DNA of 64,000 nt from Onchocerca lupi (lineage: Eukaryota > Nematoda > Chromadorea > Rhabditida > Onchocercidae): positions 62,001 to 126,000 of the forward strand of contig JAOVVO010000085.1 in the NCBI GenBank assembly GCA_028564675.1, read 5' to 3'. Numbering within the stretch: the first letter of the stretch is position 1; each line of letters starts with the position of its first letter. The position numbers and the translations under genes are program-made. The notes under the pieces were generated by a model. That model saw only the letters and a list, made by a program, of their open reading frames with translations. It did no database searches and was not told where the DNA came from. Shown here in pieces: positions 36,001 through 49,454 of the stretch.

Positions 36001-39000
36001 TTTAAACGCAATAGATTTTTTAGAAATTAATCATAAACTTCGTCCGTCTATGCAATGTGCAGATGTTAATTATTGTTGATTTAAAAGTTTTTTTAGTTTC
36101 TCATATTATTGGAAACAAATCTGGGTATACTTTTGTCACGCTGTCAACCGACGCAGAGTAAACTGCTGTTGAATATTCTTATTAAATTTCATCTGGAGAA
36201 TAATGACGTAATTTTCCAGAAAATATTGAAACACTCTTGTTTAAAAACATTTGTAATTAGAAATCATTGCGTGTTATGAAACACTAATTTCATTTTTCTG
36301 CTGAGGGAAAACTGAATTCCATAGATTTTAAAATGTAATTTAATATTATCTACTTCATCTCGGGTATTGCTAAAGTAATCTCATTAAATTTTTATTTCTT
36401 TTTTTAATTGTCTCTATTTCCAGTTGCATTTGCTAATGCAATCAATATTCCGTTATTCGGGATTAGCCGATATCTGCGCTTGCAAAATACTTCAACCTTT
36501 TTTCCGGTGTTTGTTGTTGAATTTGTCACTAATCATAGATGAAAATTCTCAGCAAAAAGGAAATACTGGAATATGGGTCAAAAAAATTGTGATGGAAATC
36601 TTGTCAATGTCGAATAAAAGCTATGAGGATGAATTGAAGTAAGTTTTCTCGATTTTCAAATGCTGTGCTTGGATCTGAAAATGATCGATCGATCATTTCG
36701 ATTCATGATGAGGACTTGTTCAATTCCAAAAACAGATTTGAAGTTTATTTCGTTGTTTCACTTTGAGCACGTCTATATTTGCTACTTTTTGGTCTTAAGA
36801 TAATTGTCGAAACCAATACGAAACAAAAGCTGCTTAAGAGAAAATAAAAGTATTATTGAATTCTTCCTCAATTCCTTGATTTCGATAAAAGAAGGAAGAA
36901 CCTGAGCATAACTTTTGAAATATTTTTCAATAACTTTGTTTTTTTGTGTAAATTATTTTTAGTTAAAAGCAGTATTTGCATAAGAATTTTAATGTTACAG
37001 ATCTTGGAAAATGATCATGTCTGAATTCATTCTCGCTCCACATCATATGTTGTTATCTGATGATAAAAGATTTTGCCAAATTATACAATTGATTTGTGGG
37101 AAAAAATTTCCACTCAAGACTTTACCAATTTCACTACGAGTAACACTGTTTTGTGTCTTAATTTCGCTCATTCCTTATATATCATCAGAAATGTTTGAAA
37201 TTGCAGTCGAAAGTATTTTATCAATAATAAGGTTAGTTTTAGGATTTATTCTAACATATCATCGAGATTGAGGAATTCAAGATGTTCTACTATTTTAATG
37301 TTTCTTGTTAAAAATTTGAGAAATTTTAGATTACGAAAACTTTCCATTAATACTTTTTCTCGTCGCTGTTTTCATTCATACGCTTTGTTAGTTATCATTT
37401 TAGATTGGATGCGAAATTATTTCGCAGTTTAATAAACAGCTGTAAACAAAAAATATTGAAAAAATATGTAAAGATTTTACTTCGAAGTGGTTGTTCGAAT
37501 AATTACTCAAAAAATACGCAAATTCTAATTAAAGAATTTCTTCTTAGTAGTTGTAATCATGGTACGCTTGCTCTCAAGGTTAGGTTTATTTTTATTTGTT
37601 TTTACAATATATTCTACAAGAAATTTTTAGTGATCTTTGTTAAATTTCATGGCATATCTTAAATATTACATATGCATTGGGTAGTTCATATACTTTTGGG
37701 ATGTTAAATATTGAAATTTTTTTTTTTTAAAAAGTGAAAATATTGAAATTTCTCTACTACAAGAAAGAAAAAAAAAAAACGCAAATTTCGAAAAAATGGA
37801 GTATATGATGGTGATAATTGAATATGTAGTGAATGAATGTAAAAACAATGATGGAAAATATTTTATAGTGCGATGTTATATTAAAAGCTGCATTACAAAG
37901 AGCCTTAGTTGAAGAGCAATATTATTTTTTGAAACCACTGTGTGATACATTGAGCGAAATCCATTACGAAACAAATACAGAAGAAAATAGCATATTGCGA
38001 ATTTGTGCTGAAGAGGTAATATCTTTTTTTTTTATTTTTAAATCTTTTTAATAAGTGTGAATGTCTTAGAAAGACTATGTTTTTTGTTTCTTTATGTAAT
38101 GTGGAAATATTTTTCGTGGCAAATCATAAGATCTTTAGAAAATTTCCTGCCAGTGATTATAATTAGACTTTATTACTGCTCTATTCATAGATTCTCCAAC
38201 ATATTTATGGACTGGTTTCTCCTCTCGATTACAGAAATGCAATGAAAATGGTTTTCTTTGAATTATCTTTGTCAGTGCTACCAGTTGTGGAAATACTGCA
38301 AAAAAGTGATCAGACGGCAACTGAAAAAGAGATTAAAAATATAGCAAAGCATGTCAAAATCGCTGATGAAGTAAAATTTTGTTTGATTATAGTATTCAAT
38401 ATAAATTTTGAACAAAAAGATTTCGACCCTAACATGCATAATTTTTGTGTCAGAAATCGGGCAAAAATAAATTTTCATCAAGTAAAATAAGAATTACGTC
38501 ATAAACACATTTATCATTAATTTAATTTTCGCATAATTTATAACGCTGAAGCCTTTTCCATAATTTGAATAGTATTTCAATTTGAGAGTCAAAAATCCAT
38601 CGAATTTTTTCGAGAAAATTTATGTGAGTATATTGTAACTTTAGATATAAACAAATTGTAAACCAATTTCAGCTATGTAAAACTCTTTGTAAACATCCGG
38701 AAAGATTGATTGAGTTTGGAATAATATCAGAGCAACTGTCACAGTTGTTGAGAACATCCATTTTATGGATGGTGAGAAGGGGTAAACTCGAGCGTATCGT
38801 TTCTTGGAAGTATGTTGGATATTTCGAATTATATGATGATACCACCATTAACGACATTATCAGTATTGCATCCTTGGATATGGTTAGTCGAGTTCTCTAT
38901 TCAGTTAAATATTTCGTGATATTAACATTTGATTCATTGAATCCTGATTAGCTGTTGAAATAAGCGAATAATTTATTTTGATGCTTATGGTTGTATCAGA

Positions 39001-42000
39001 ATCTGAATTCGTTCTAACTCTGCGTATCCGTAAATAACAAGTGCCCAAGATTATTTAGTAATTCTTTATTTTAGTTGAAAAGCCTGTTGTACTCACCTAG
39101 GCATGATCTTCATGCATCGAAGAAATTTACATTATATTTTGCTTTGGCGAAACATCAAAATGAAGATAAGAGAAAATTGTTATCTACTGTGCTTAAAGAT
39201 ATACTAGAAGTAACAGTAGATATTGCTGCTGGAACAAATTATCTAATAATTATTGATTTTCTGCGACATATTCTTCCGGTATGTTTTTTGACAGGCTGAA
39301 TTGCATTGTTTTTTTTTTGTGTTATGTTTTTTTTTACTTTATTCAAATAATATAGTATATCAGATTTTAAGACCAGTTAGTGTTCTGGAAAATAGCAAAT
39401 TTGAAATTTGTGATGAAATTTAAGTCAGATGAAAACATAAATGAATGGATATGTATCTCACTCAGATGTCATATCATTATTTATTCTACTCATATATGCA
39501 TTAAATTGCATGAATTATCAATTTCAACTTCTAATATTTTCTAGATTGTTACTGGCAATGCTTACGAAAGAGATTTTACATCATTTGCTTTGGCACTTCT
39601 TGCAGCAAATTATGAATCGTTGTCCTCAGATTTTATTGCGCTACGCAATGCTGTTTCTTTGCTTCTGGTAAACAATATAGTTTTAAAGTATTCTTGCTTA
39701 TTTTCATTAGACATTGTCACTAGCGTTACCTCATCATTACCATCTCGATGTTATTAAAAATCGGTTTCAAATCTGAACATCGATTTCAGATTCATTCTTC
39801 CTGGTTTACTTAACATAGTCGTTTCTAGGTAATTAATGGTATATTCATTGAGATGGAGGCAATGTTACTTAGCTTTTTTCCTAGGCTTTCAAGATCTGCT
39901 ATGTTGCGTATTAGTAATAGTATTTTTGTCTTCTCGTACAGTGAGCTGCATTAAGTTTCAGAATCAAAAATAAATATTTTGGTGAACCAAAATGCTTTGA
40001 ATTACAATAGTCTTTCTCTAGATTACAAACTTTTTTATAAATCTCTGTAGATAGTTTTAAACTGATTCAAGAAAATGCAAATGCAGGATGTAAAGAAATT
40101 TATCATAAGAGAAATTTTTGAGAATAAAGAATGTAATGAAACGAATGTCATAGTTACATTCAGGGTATTTTGTATCCTATGTAATATGCTAGTCACAGCA
40201 TAAATGAAAGAGCATTTAAGAAATTGAACAAAAAATTTAAATTTCATTGCATCATAGAAAAGTTACAATGAATATAGGCGATATCATAGTATATGAAAGA
40301 AATAAGATACAGAAAAATGCTAAACTAAGAGCTGTGGTGGTATTTCGGTTACAATTAATAGAGAATGTTGATCACTTATCAAAAGTGAAATCGATAAGGA
40401 ATAGAAACGACTCTGATCACAGAAGTATTCGGATGAATAATGATGCATCTTCTTATCGGAATAAAAATCTGGTTGCAGCTGTAAAATAATAAGTATCTCA
40501 GCATTTTACTGATGTTTCTTTTAAGAAAAATAATGAAAAAAAATTGAATTGAGATGGCGTAGATTAGGTTATTTTTTAGATTTTTAATTCTAATGATATC
40601 AATATTTATTTTTATAATTGAAATGCTCGTATTTAATAAGATTCTTTTGTTTCTTAGGATTGTCTACGATTTGGGGCTCTTTCTGTAATTAATGACCAGT
40701 GTTTGTCTTACATGAGCTTATTTGTATATGTTGGGCGAGCTGTTCAGAAATATGTAAATAATGCGTCGGAAGTTAATCCGCAGTTTATTCGTCACCTATC
40801 TTATGGGCTTGCTAAAGTTGCTCATGAAATGGTAAAACACGAACGCTCATTTTCTCGGGTAAGTTTTTTTCTTCTATCATTACACTTGAATTAGTACTGT
40901 GTTGCTGGTATTTTCTTACTGTGAAAAATTTTCTGCCATTTGCTTGTTTATTATGACAATTTTTTTTCTAGAGTAACTTTTTTGTAATTCAACTTTTTTA
41001 TAATTTGAATTCAAAGATTTTTGATCATATCCGAATTGTGATATTCAAAAAAATAAGTAGTGGCTAATAATTTTTTTGAATCCCACTATTTTGATGGTGA
41101 TTTAAAATCTAGGATACAGTGAATTATTTTTTATAAACAGGAAATGATGGGAAGCAATTGGAGACTAGAAAAAAACACAATAAGGGAAGGAAAATGAGAA
41201 AAAGTAGAAGAAAATGATTACTGCCATCATACAGCAACCATAATCATCACACCATATTGTAGATTTCAGAATTTCACTTGGGAATTACTGAGCAATGTCT
41301 CTTAAACACTCAACTGGCTTCATATTAGGGAGACAGAAAAAAAATATATCAAATTTGCCAATTGATATACGTGATTTTTGTGTATTTAGCTTGATTAAAG
41401 TCATTATTTTATTGATTCTAATAATGAGCATCGAAAACCATGGTCCGAAACATAATATGTCTTGCAAGTCACAGTTAATAATTGTTTTTTCCTCTGAAAT
41501 GAAAGAAAATTTCATCTTTTCTTTATCCCTTTACTTGCCTTCTTTTGTTCTCCCTTGATTAGTAAGATACCATCGATTCAAAAAGCTCCAAAGCTCGAGC
41601 CTAAAAGATTGTACTCTGCTGTTCGAGATATCTAATAATTAGGAGAGAAGCGCTCTTCAAAATTTATATTATTTTTGAAGCAACTTTAAATTATCTTTTG
41701 AGAAGAGATATTTGCTGGAAATGTCCAAATTTACTGCTTGGCAAGAAAAGTACCGAATTTCAAACGTATATTAATCAGTCTTAATCTCGTAATGAATTTT
41801 TGTGCTCCATATATTCCTGAAAAACTTGGTACAAATTTTGAGTAGTGTATAGAGTGCATTGTATTTAGGCGAATATGTGACGTCACGATGTTGCTTATTT
41901 CTTATATAAGATTAATCTACATTTGATAATTTCAGGTAGCACCTTTCATAATTTCGGAATGTCTGGAAGATACTAAATATTTATCACTTGCTTTGTTTCG

Positions 42001-42121
42001 GATTTTCTCAATGTGTGATCGTCACAGTATCGCTCTCCTTACTACTAATCTACCACCATTACAAAAGACTCGATTCGCTAATTTGAGTCTGCATTTCAAA
42101 AAAATTAAAATGGTTGTCTAA
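33082..42121 (+). CDS. large helical (HEAT-like) protein, unrecognised
   Basis: A gene of 19-20 exons in consistent phase, about 1065 residues: 33082-33123, 33346-33471, 34376-34454, 34597-34807, 35089-35335, 35736-35885, 36097-36252, 36424-36638, 37001-37231, 37404-37578, 37869-38015, 38191-38370, 38673-38882, 39075-39278, 39545-39667, 39711-39763, 39790-39828, 40258-40480, 40658-40858, 41936-42121. The product is nearly all amphipathic helix with paired Leu-rich helices (for example LLLLLHEILPQIYHHL; LRVTLFCVLISLIPYIS; FIRHLSYGLAKVAHEMV), as in HEAT/ARM-type alpha-solenoids. No transmembrane domain, catalytic motif or zinc ligand was seen. A basic/Asn-rich insert occurs in exon 40258-40480. 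The first exon (MEDDKLNLNTSITN) rests on a weak donor and the pair 39711-39763/39790-39828 would need a 26-base intron. It starts 127 bases after the VHL stop on the same strand, so joint transcription is possible. Function unknown. Confidence 0.72.
33185..33251. repeat. perfect 31-bp inverted repeat, 5-base loop
   Basis: The arms 33185-33215 and 33221-33251 are exact reverse complements around the loop TGATG. In my gene model it lies within the 222-base first intron of the helical-protein gene. A transcript would fold into a clean hairpin. It may be a tiny palindromic transposon footprint or a hairpin RNA precursor; sequence alone does not decide. Confidence 0.9.
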
Positions 42122-42433
42122 TTCTAAAATTCCACACTTCTAATCTGAAAACCGTGCCCGGTTCGTACAAAAATCCCAAGTTTTTGATATCAAGAAATTA
42201 GGCTTGATATTTTCCCTGAACTTTAATTTGTCTTATTATTGCTTTCGCTGTTTTTTTTTTTTCTGGCTTTTTTTTATGGACTGTTGTTCCACGTTTGATT
42301 TTTGATCTTATTTGTTGGAAATTATTATGCTGTTGAAATTTCAAAGGTATGTATACAGGTAATTTACGAATAAAACATTCAGTTCATTTCTTTGAGTTTC
42401 ACTAACTTCTATACTTTGATCCGATCCTTGATT

Positions 42434-42489
42434 ATTCTTGAATCAAGAATGCGAAAAACTGAAGCTCTTCTGCGAAAAGCTTCAGTTTT
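42434..42489. repeat. two adjacent inverted repeats behind the helical-protein gene
   Basis: ATTCTTGAATCAAGAAT (42434-42450) is a near-perfect palindrome. Directly after it, 42455-42466 (AAAACTGAAGCT) pairs exactly with 42478-42489 (AGCTTCAGTTTT) around an 11-base loop. They stand 310-370 bases after the stop codon at 42121, where a 3' end or a terminator-like element could be. Confidence 0.7.
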
Positions 42490-44054
42490 CCAGATCATAA
42501 AATATATTGACTTAAATTATTCATGTCCTTGGCCATATATGTTTTACTTTTAGATTGGTATCCCATGAAATTTAGAAATGAAGATATTTTGCCTCATATT
42601 ATTTAGCTTACGGAAGCTTGAAAAGTTTGTAAGAGTGGAACGAAAAATGCTTGTCAGTTCGGAAAGATGGGGATAAAAATGATATAAATGATGTGAAGTG
42701 GAAGAGAAACTTATGGTTTCCTTGAAAAAAAAGGTTCAGATTCCCATAAAATGAAAAGTTTTAAAACCCCTACTTATCATTAATTATATGTAAAGAATGG
42801 GTTGTTACAGCCTGTTCGATGTTTGCAGAGAAGTGATTAACCTATTGACTTTTTGTCGGTCTTAAATTTAAAGAAGAAGAAACTTGTTTCTAGTTTCACA
42901 TTTCTAATTGATAGCTTCTATCTCCAGTTTTCAAATATATTACTAGCTTCTGGAAGAAGATAGAGATTAATTAGTAGTGAAGTTAATTATCTTGTATATC
43001 GAAAATATCCTAACATTCTTTTCGGTTTTCTAGCTAATGAAGCGCGCTTTCAATGCTTCATATGATTACTAATATTTAAGGTCTATTCCTCATACGTTTG
43101 CACATTCCCAAATTTGTCAATTATTTGAATTTCAGCAAATATTATGGGGAAAAAACTAATCATTATAGTAAGTATTGATTCCGTGTGTCATAGTAGAAAA
43201 ATGATAGCGTCGGTGATTCTGAATTTCTTGCATTTCTTTCTTTTCCTCTAAATCCATTGAATTTGAAATCTAACTTTCGATTTCAATTTTTGGATTTAAT
43301 TCAAATTTATGATCAATGTGAACTTAGCTGAAATGCCAAATATTTTAAATTTCTCTCCAAATAGAACAGCTTATTACAGATTCTTGGTGTTTTCGGCTTG
43401 ATCTATATGAAAAAATGTTCTGCAAGAGGTATGACATTTAGATTTTCGAACTATTTAAAAATTCGTCGCTCTTTAACATGGAAAGAAACAAGTTGATCCT
43501 TTCTATTTTCAATTTTTTCACTTTGTTTAAAGATCTATGTTTATAGTAATAAAATTAACATTTTTATAATGATTAACAAAACGACAGGTTATTAGAGATA
43601 TGCACATTCTCGAATGTTATTTTAATAAGTATATTATAAAATTGCCAATTTGATTATTTATTCTAGGTGTATTGACATTAAATGTCAGGTGAGCAAGATT
43701 ATCATGAAAACTTGAATCGAATGTGATTTATGTGAACTATAGACGTGTTATATTCAAATATTAAAAGAGTAAAAGTTCGGATCAGTGTAGAACATCGTTT
43801 ATGCTATTCCGTTCCAACCAAACGTTTTAATTAAAAAAAGAATCAATTAAAACAAACGTCGAAAAAGAATTAAAATAAATGAATTTCGTCATGATATTTT
43901 TAGAATTATTCAGTTACAGTCTTTCTTGCAAAAGTGCTATTATGTATCAAAAATTGCGATATATTGTGTGGTGAACTTTCAATATTTAATCTCCATTTTT
44001 GAGGAAATCGAATTTTTTCTCAGTCAAGCTAATTTTTCTTTTTTTTTTTTACAG

Positions 44055-44281
44055 TTCAATGCAAATACTCAGAAGTGTCGGTCCGTCTGGGGCGTAATGA
44101 GAATCATTCAGTACCAGTTTGCCCATCCAGTGTTTCTAACCAGAACGGAAAATTAAAGCAAAATATCATCAGATGTGATGGACTAGTGTGCAATAGATGC
44201 CGATGTAACGTTGAGATGGGTTATAAGCTATCCAACGATACCGATCAAGCAGAATGTGTATTAATTTGTCCAAGGACTTGA
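44055..44281 (+). CDS. cysteine-rich C-terminal exon, probably secreted product
   Basis: Behind a strong acceptor (a 12-base T run then ACAG at 44051-44054) a frame stays open to TGA at 44281 and encodes a Cys-rich tail: QCKYSEVSVRLG, VPVCPSS, IIRCDGLVCNRCRCNVEMGY, then AECVLICPRT. Nine cysteines in about 75 residues suggest a disulphide-bonded extracellular module. A possible upstream exon is 43379-43428 (ILGVFGLIYMKKCSARG), whose phase fits this exon and whose wording resembles a signal-peptide end; other small exons tried (43667-43688, 43920-43970) do not fit in phase. Family not recognised; 5' part incomplete. Confidence 0.42.
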
Positions 44282-47200
44282 ATCTTATGAATCTTACAGT
44301 GGATGATGATATAAGGCGAAAATCCATCAGTCATATGTCCAGTACTTGAATATTTCTGGCATTTGAGTAATGAAAGTTTTTAATGTTTGAAAGCAGAAGG
44401 CTAATTGATTTTAAATAACTTGAACTAGATTTCACAAACTTAGTTGGTTTGCTGTAAGATATCACCGAGTGATTATAATTCTTTATATTCATTCATTTTC
44501 ATTATTGGCTAGTTTTTTATCGTTGTTGTGAAGAAAAAAAAAGTAAATGAATAAAATGATAGGTGCATTGATAGTTGTTTTCTGCATTGATGACTGCTTG
44601 TAACATAAACGAAGAATCACTGTTCTGTCAATCAATAACGAAACACTGATGGTTGTCTTTTAACTGCTTGCAGCAAAAATTCGGAATTTAATTTCTTTTG
44701 ATAAGCAAGAAAATCATATGATTCACATGATTTTTCACTAGCAGAGAATTTTATGACTTTTAAGGAAAAAATAAGTAGATATTTACTGGATTAAAGATAG
44801 CAATACTTTATCTAGAATATGCATGTGAAATTTACATGAACATCATAAAAAAACTGCGGAAAACTTCTGAAAGCAAAAATAACATACAATTAAGTGTTAT
44901 CATTCACAGCCTCTAAACTTACTTTTGTTGATATGATAGGCACTAAGAATATCTGCTTACATAAAAAGTCAGCTGTTTTATCGCATTATGTAAGAAACAA
45001 AGCTTCTGATTTTGCAACGAAAGAGACATGATATAAAGACTGAAAACTGAAAAACTATCAGATGCTTTTCGTTCTATTAATTTTCTCAGTTTGTTTTAGT
45101 GAAGTGGGACAAGTCTCTTATGTACATCCAACACTGATTGCTTTTTATTGAATTTAATGAAATTCAAATCAAGTCAAAAATTAGTTGAAAGATAAACATA
45201 ATTTAAAAGGAAGCGTTATTTGAGTTAATTATTACTTTAAGTTCCATATGATTTAAAATTTGTTTTTTGTTGCTAAAGAATGTAAATATCGCCAGTAACT
45301 CTCATCTGCGAGAAATATGAAACATGAAACGAATCCTTTCCAACTTTATGCTCAATCATTGTTTTGTCTGAAATCTGAAGAAATAAAATAGTTCAAAATA
45401 TTCATTTTCCGATTTTTTTCACCTACTGCAATTATTTTGAAATGTATTGTGTAAACAATAGCATTACTAAATTATTCAGTATAGTTCATCTCAGAGTGCT
45501 TCATGAACTGTATGCCTATTGCAGCCAAGGCCAACAATTCATAATCAGCCAAATAATTTTGTAAAACTGTCTTATGCTAGTTAAATTGCCATTATAGTGA
45601 ATATTTACTTTGAATAATTGATATCATTGTGCTCTCTAAAGCTGTCAGGACCGACTGTTTTAATTGTTCGCATCTGCTTTAAAGTAAACGCAACGAGTCT
45701 TTTAATAAAAATGAAAAATCAATGATAAAAATCAAAACAACATTAAGGAAAATTTGGTATTTTAAAGAATTGAATACGATTCACTGAAATATCCATTTCC
45801 AAATATCTTGGAAAATGTATTTTTAAATTTCAATAGAAGAAAAATTACTGTAAAAGAAAGCAACTTTTCTTTTATTGAAATTACATCAAAATTGACACAA
45901 AACTGATGCGTCTATTCACGTGTCTGCGTTTTTCACGATGGCTGTATCACTTATCCGGAGTTCGTTAAATAAATTTTTAGTAAAAAGTTTAATTTCCAAA
46001 AAAAGAAACAAATCATCCGCGATACGATGCATGGTGTTTGAGATGCTTACCAAGATCAAACACATGATTTAAAATTCAACTTTTCAAGATTGAAGACTAC
46101 TCAGCTTCTATCAGTCCAGCTCTATAAATTCAAGCTTTGTTGAATCAGTCAACCATTAAAATAAAGAATAAATTGCATCCGAAGAGCTTCTCTAAGATAG
46201 TAATGATTAAAATTGAGAAATATGATCCAAAATCCATAATTGCTAAATCCAGTTTTGAAGTTATATCAAAATTCGTTTTTGTGATCTCTTCAGATTAATC
46301 TGCTTGAGTGGAAGTAGATTGTAGGAAACAAAAAGATGTAGAAGATGTAAATCATCATGTTACCGAACAATGTGCTTTACTTTCTTTTTTATTGTACGAA
46401 GCAAAATGTTTTTTTTTTTTTTTTTTTTGGAATATTAATATGACGAGAAATCTTTGTTTTACAAAAAGATCTTGGTATGAGCAAACTTTTGATCTTTGCG
46501 CTATAATAAACATATTGCAAATTGTTCAACTCCCTTTGAGTTATGTTAACATGTTGTAAATTATTCTATAATGATCGAAATGAGTTATTTTGTCTGAACA
46601 GTAAGCATCTGCGAACTGTGTAAAGAACAATCAACAAAATGCGATAAGAATTCGTATTATGTGAAATAGTACGAGTAATGAGAAGCAAATAGAGAGAGCT
46701 GTTCCTTCGATTAGTAATGAGTCAGAACATTCTCAAAGTTTGTGTTTTCCACTTGAAACAGCTTTACTCGCTTTCAGTCGAAATTTCATACAATACGAAC
46801 ATTTTCTCAGTGTATTTTTATAAATTTGTACGTTTGGCTGTTACTGTGATAGATAGCAATGAAGTACCATGAAACTTTTACCTTGCAATGATGTGATTGG
46901 ATTATTTTCCGCAATTGCCACACATCTCAACTGCTTTGATTCATCTGATATGCATATTAATTCGGTGACAAAAAACTATAGCACATGCTGTAGAGCAATT
47001 AATTTCAAAATAAATTTTAAATAATTTAAAAAAACTGAATAATTTTATAAAATACACTGTTTTTTCAAAATTTCTTGCATTTTAAGTAATTTTCTTTCCA
47101 TGGCAGTTATTTAAATTTAAGAATAGATTCTTCGAACGAAGAACAGGTTTGCTGACACTAGCTCGTTTCTATTAAAGCATATTTTTCAATATTTTGTGAG

Positions 47201-47445
47201 TTTCAATCATAATGATGGGTCATTTGATTAACCAAAGATTTAATGCATGAAATCTATAATGATTATTATTTTAGATAATCACTGGCATTCTCCACACTAT
47301 CTGTCTTTAATTATTAAATTATCATATCTGTGTACAATGATCAGTAATGATAACCAATTGTAATGAAGTAATCTTTGACCATATGATAGTGTGAAGTAGT
47401 GTGATTCAGGTATTGGTTTCGGAAGGTGTTTTCAATGCATGAATT
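44282..47445. other. gene-poor stretch
   Basis: No exon could be supported on either strand. An 83-codon frame at 46308-46559 contains a run of 18 T and looks accidental. AATAAA-type sites at about 44549 and 45380 could serve the gene ending at 44281. Confidence 0.45.
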
Positions 47446-47447
47446 GA

Positions 47448-47854
47448 TGTGGTGAAGTGATACTCGTTCACCAGGAAGTTCAAAATCAAGTAGATGGTTC
47501 GTGTGCGACTGATTTCAGTTGTTGGGAAAGCGAAAATACTGGCCATCTTGTAAGTAGCTGAATCATTCTCCGCTTTTCAGCGACTTTCATTGAACAAATA
47601 TTCAACTTTTGCAGAAATTGTCAACAGTTTAACGAATTTCAAATTTTGAAGTGATGAAGTATATTTTTACTTTATCTTCTCGTTAGCACATTGAATAGTT
47701 CATCAACAACTCAGCAAATGTTTTCCATTAAAATATTTATTTTATTTACAGCATGAACAACATAAAGATGTTTGTTCACAAATAAGACAAGTAAAAAGCC
47801 AAGAATCAGCACTGTCGATTATCTCTACTATAAAAGATAATGGTAATGATTAAA
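47448..47854 (+). CDS. possible two-exon gene fragment
   Basis: An open stretch 47448-47549 (CGEVILVHQEVQNQVDGS, then CATDFSCWESENTGHL) ends at a strong donor CTT/GTAAGT, and in the same phase a strong acceptor TTTATTTACAG (47751) opens HEQHKDVCSQIRQVKSQES, which either stops at 47854 or is spliced again at GTAATG (47843). Codon choice and the exact splice sites favour real coding DNA. Upstream, the frame is closed by TGA at 47445-47447, so the 5' side is unclear. I do not recognise the product. Confidence 0.33.
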
Positions 47855-49454
47855 ATTTCGCTGGAAAAACCTGAAATTTCCAAAAAATTTTACTCTTATT
47901 GACAGCTGTAAATGCGAGTCACTCAAGAATAACGTCAAAAAATTAGAAAACTTCTTCAAAGTTTCATATTGTTAAATTAATAAGAAAGTGGAATGTAAGT
48001 GCCATTAAAAAAGTAAAACAGTTTGGTAAACAGACCGATTACGCATCACAAATCATTAGATTTTTTGATTCTCGTCAGAGATTTCCTGAATGAGTGATAT
48101 AATGTATCATTTCGATTTGATAGAATATTATAGAATATCGGATATTTTCAAAATGAGAATCAAATTTTAAATTTGAAAGTTCCACATGTTTTCCTGTACT
48201 TACATGGTTTTACTCTCGACAAATCACTCTGTTAATGCTATGTGAATAGAATTTACTATATTGCGGAATCACTTGGCTTTCTTCAGCTGACATATAGTTT
48301 CATTCTGAATACCTGCAACTTTAATTTTAGCCTGCATTAGTATTCTTGATAATTGACATATCTAAGCAGTATTTGAGTGAACAGATCGAATTTTCAAGAG
48401 CAATTTTTCGGCATTAATTCAGAACTTTTAATTATTTTTAAAATAATATATTGCCACATATGAAGGCTTACAATATCTCTGAAAGTAAGTAGATTATCAA
48501 GAACAACTGAATTTTTTCATCATCTTCTGTTGCCGTAATATTCACTACGGTATAACGAAATATCATAGAATCTCGAATATTTTCAAAATAAAAAAAGTGA
48601 AATTTTCAACAACTATTCTTATAATAAGTGGCAGTTTACAGCTGAAAACAGTCTGAAAAATGATTGATAATCCCCACTTTCTTAGAAAATAACAAAAGTG
48701 ATCTTAGCTATTCCGACTTCTATTATTCGTTGTTAAACAAATGAAAGTAATGAGCGATGGCAGTGAAAAAGCACATCAAAAAAGATGAAATAATGCTTTG
48801 GAATGAATGAACATAAATAGTGTTGTAAAAAGTCTTTTTCACCTTATTCTAATTAAGCTTAGTAATTTATTTCATTTCCTTCCTTATTATTAGACTTTGT
48901 TAAATAATACTCCTTGATAACTTCAACAAAATGTTTTTTTCAACAGTATGTGAATTATGTGATATACAATGAACAATAGACATCAAAAGTGCTAAAATCA
49001 ACTCTTTCAATTAAATTTACTACAATAAATAAACTCTGGTTTAGAATATTCATATTTTCCAAGAAATAGTTTCAGCTTCAAAAACTATACAGACTATTAT
49101 TTCGCATCAGCCTGATTATGCTATTGTCTTTATTATTTTCATTATTAACAATATGTACATCTTTTTCAAATAGAAATTTCCAGAAAAAATTCAATTTCAT
49201 CTTACATCAAAAAAAAAAAAAAAAAAAAAGAAAAGAAAAATTACTATTCTTGAGTTATATCTTTCAACTGCATTTGATCTGCAATACAACTTTATATTCC
49301 AAGCCCTACTTATCCGATTGCTTGCTAGGCTATTTTTCAATAACATGGAAGCACAAAAAAGCCGTCAATTACAAACAATGTTCAGTTCAGGAAAAATTAA
49401 AATAAATCAAAGAAAAAAAATAATAAGATTAAGCTAATCAAAAGCATTTCCATT
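47855..49454. other. gene-poor stretch
   Basis: Nothing supported here. A run of A broken by G (about 49209-49236) and scattered AATAAA/TTTATT sites; one of them, TTTATTATTTT at about 49129, could be the polyadenylation signal (minus strand) of the small membrane-protein gene. Confidence 0.4.

Noticed and set aside
46308..46559. 83-codon frame
   Set aside because: It runs through a long T homopolymer (poly-Phe) and lacks splice context.
47410..47549. TGA at 47445 flanked by cysteines as a selenocysteine codon
   Set aside because: Nematodes have almost no selenoproteins, no SECIS-like fold was recognised downstream, and the exon has no known family. A lost or mis-modelled 5' exon is simpler.
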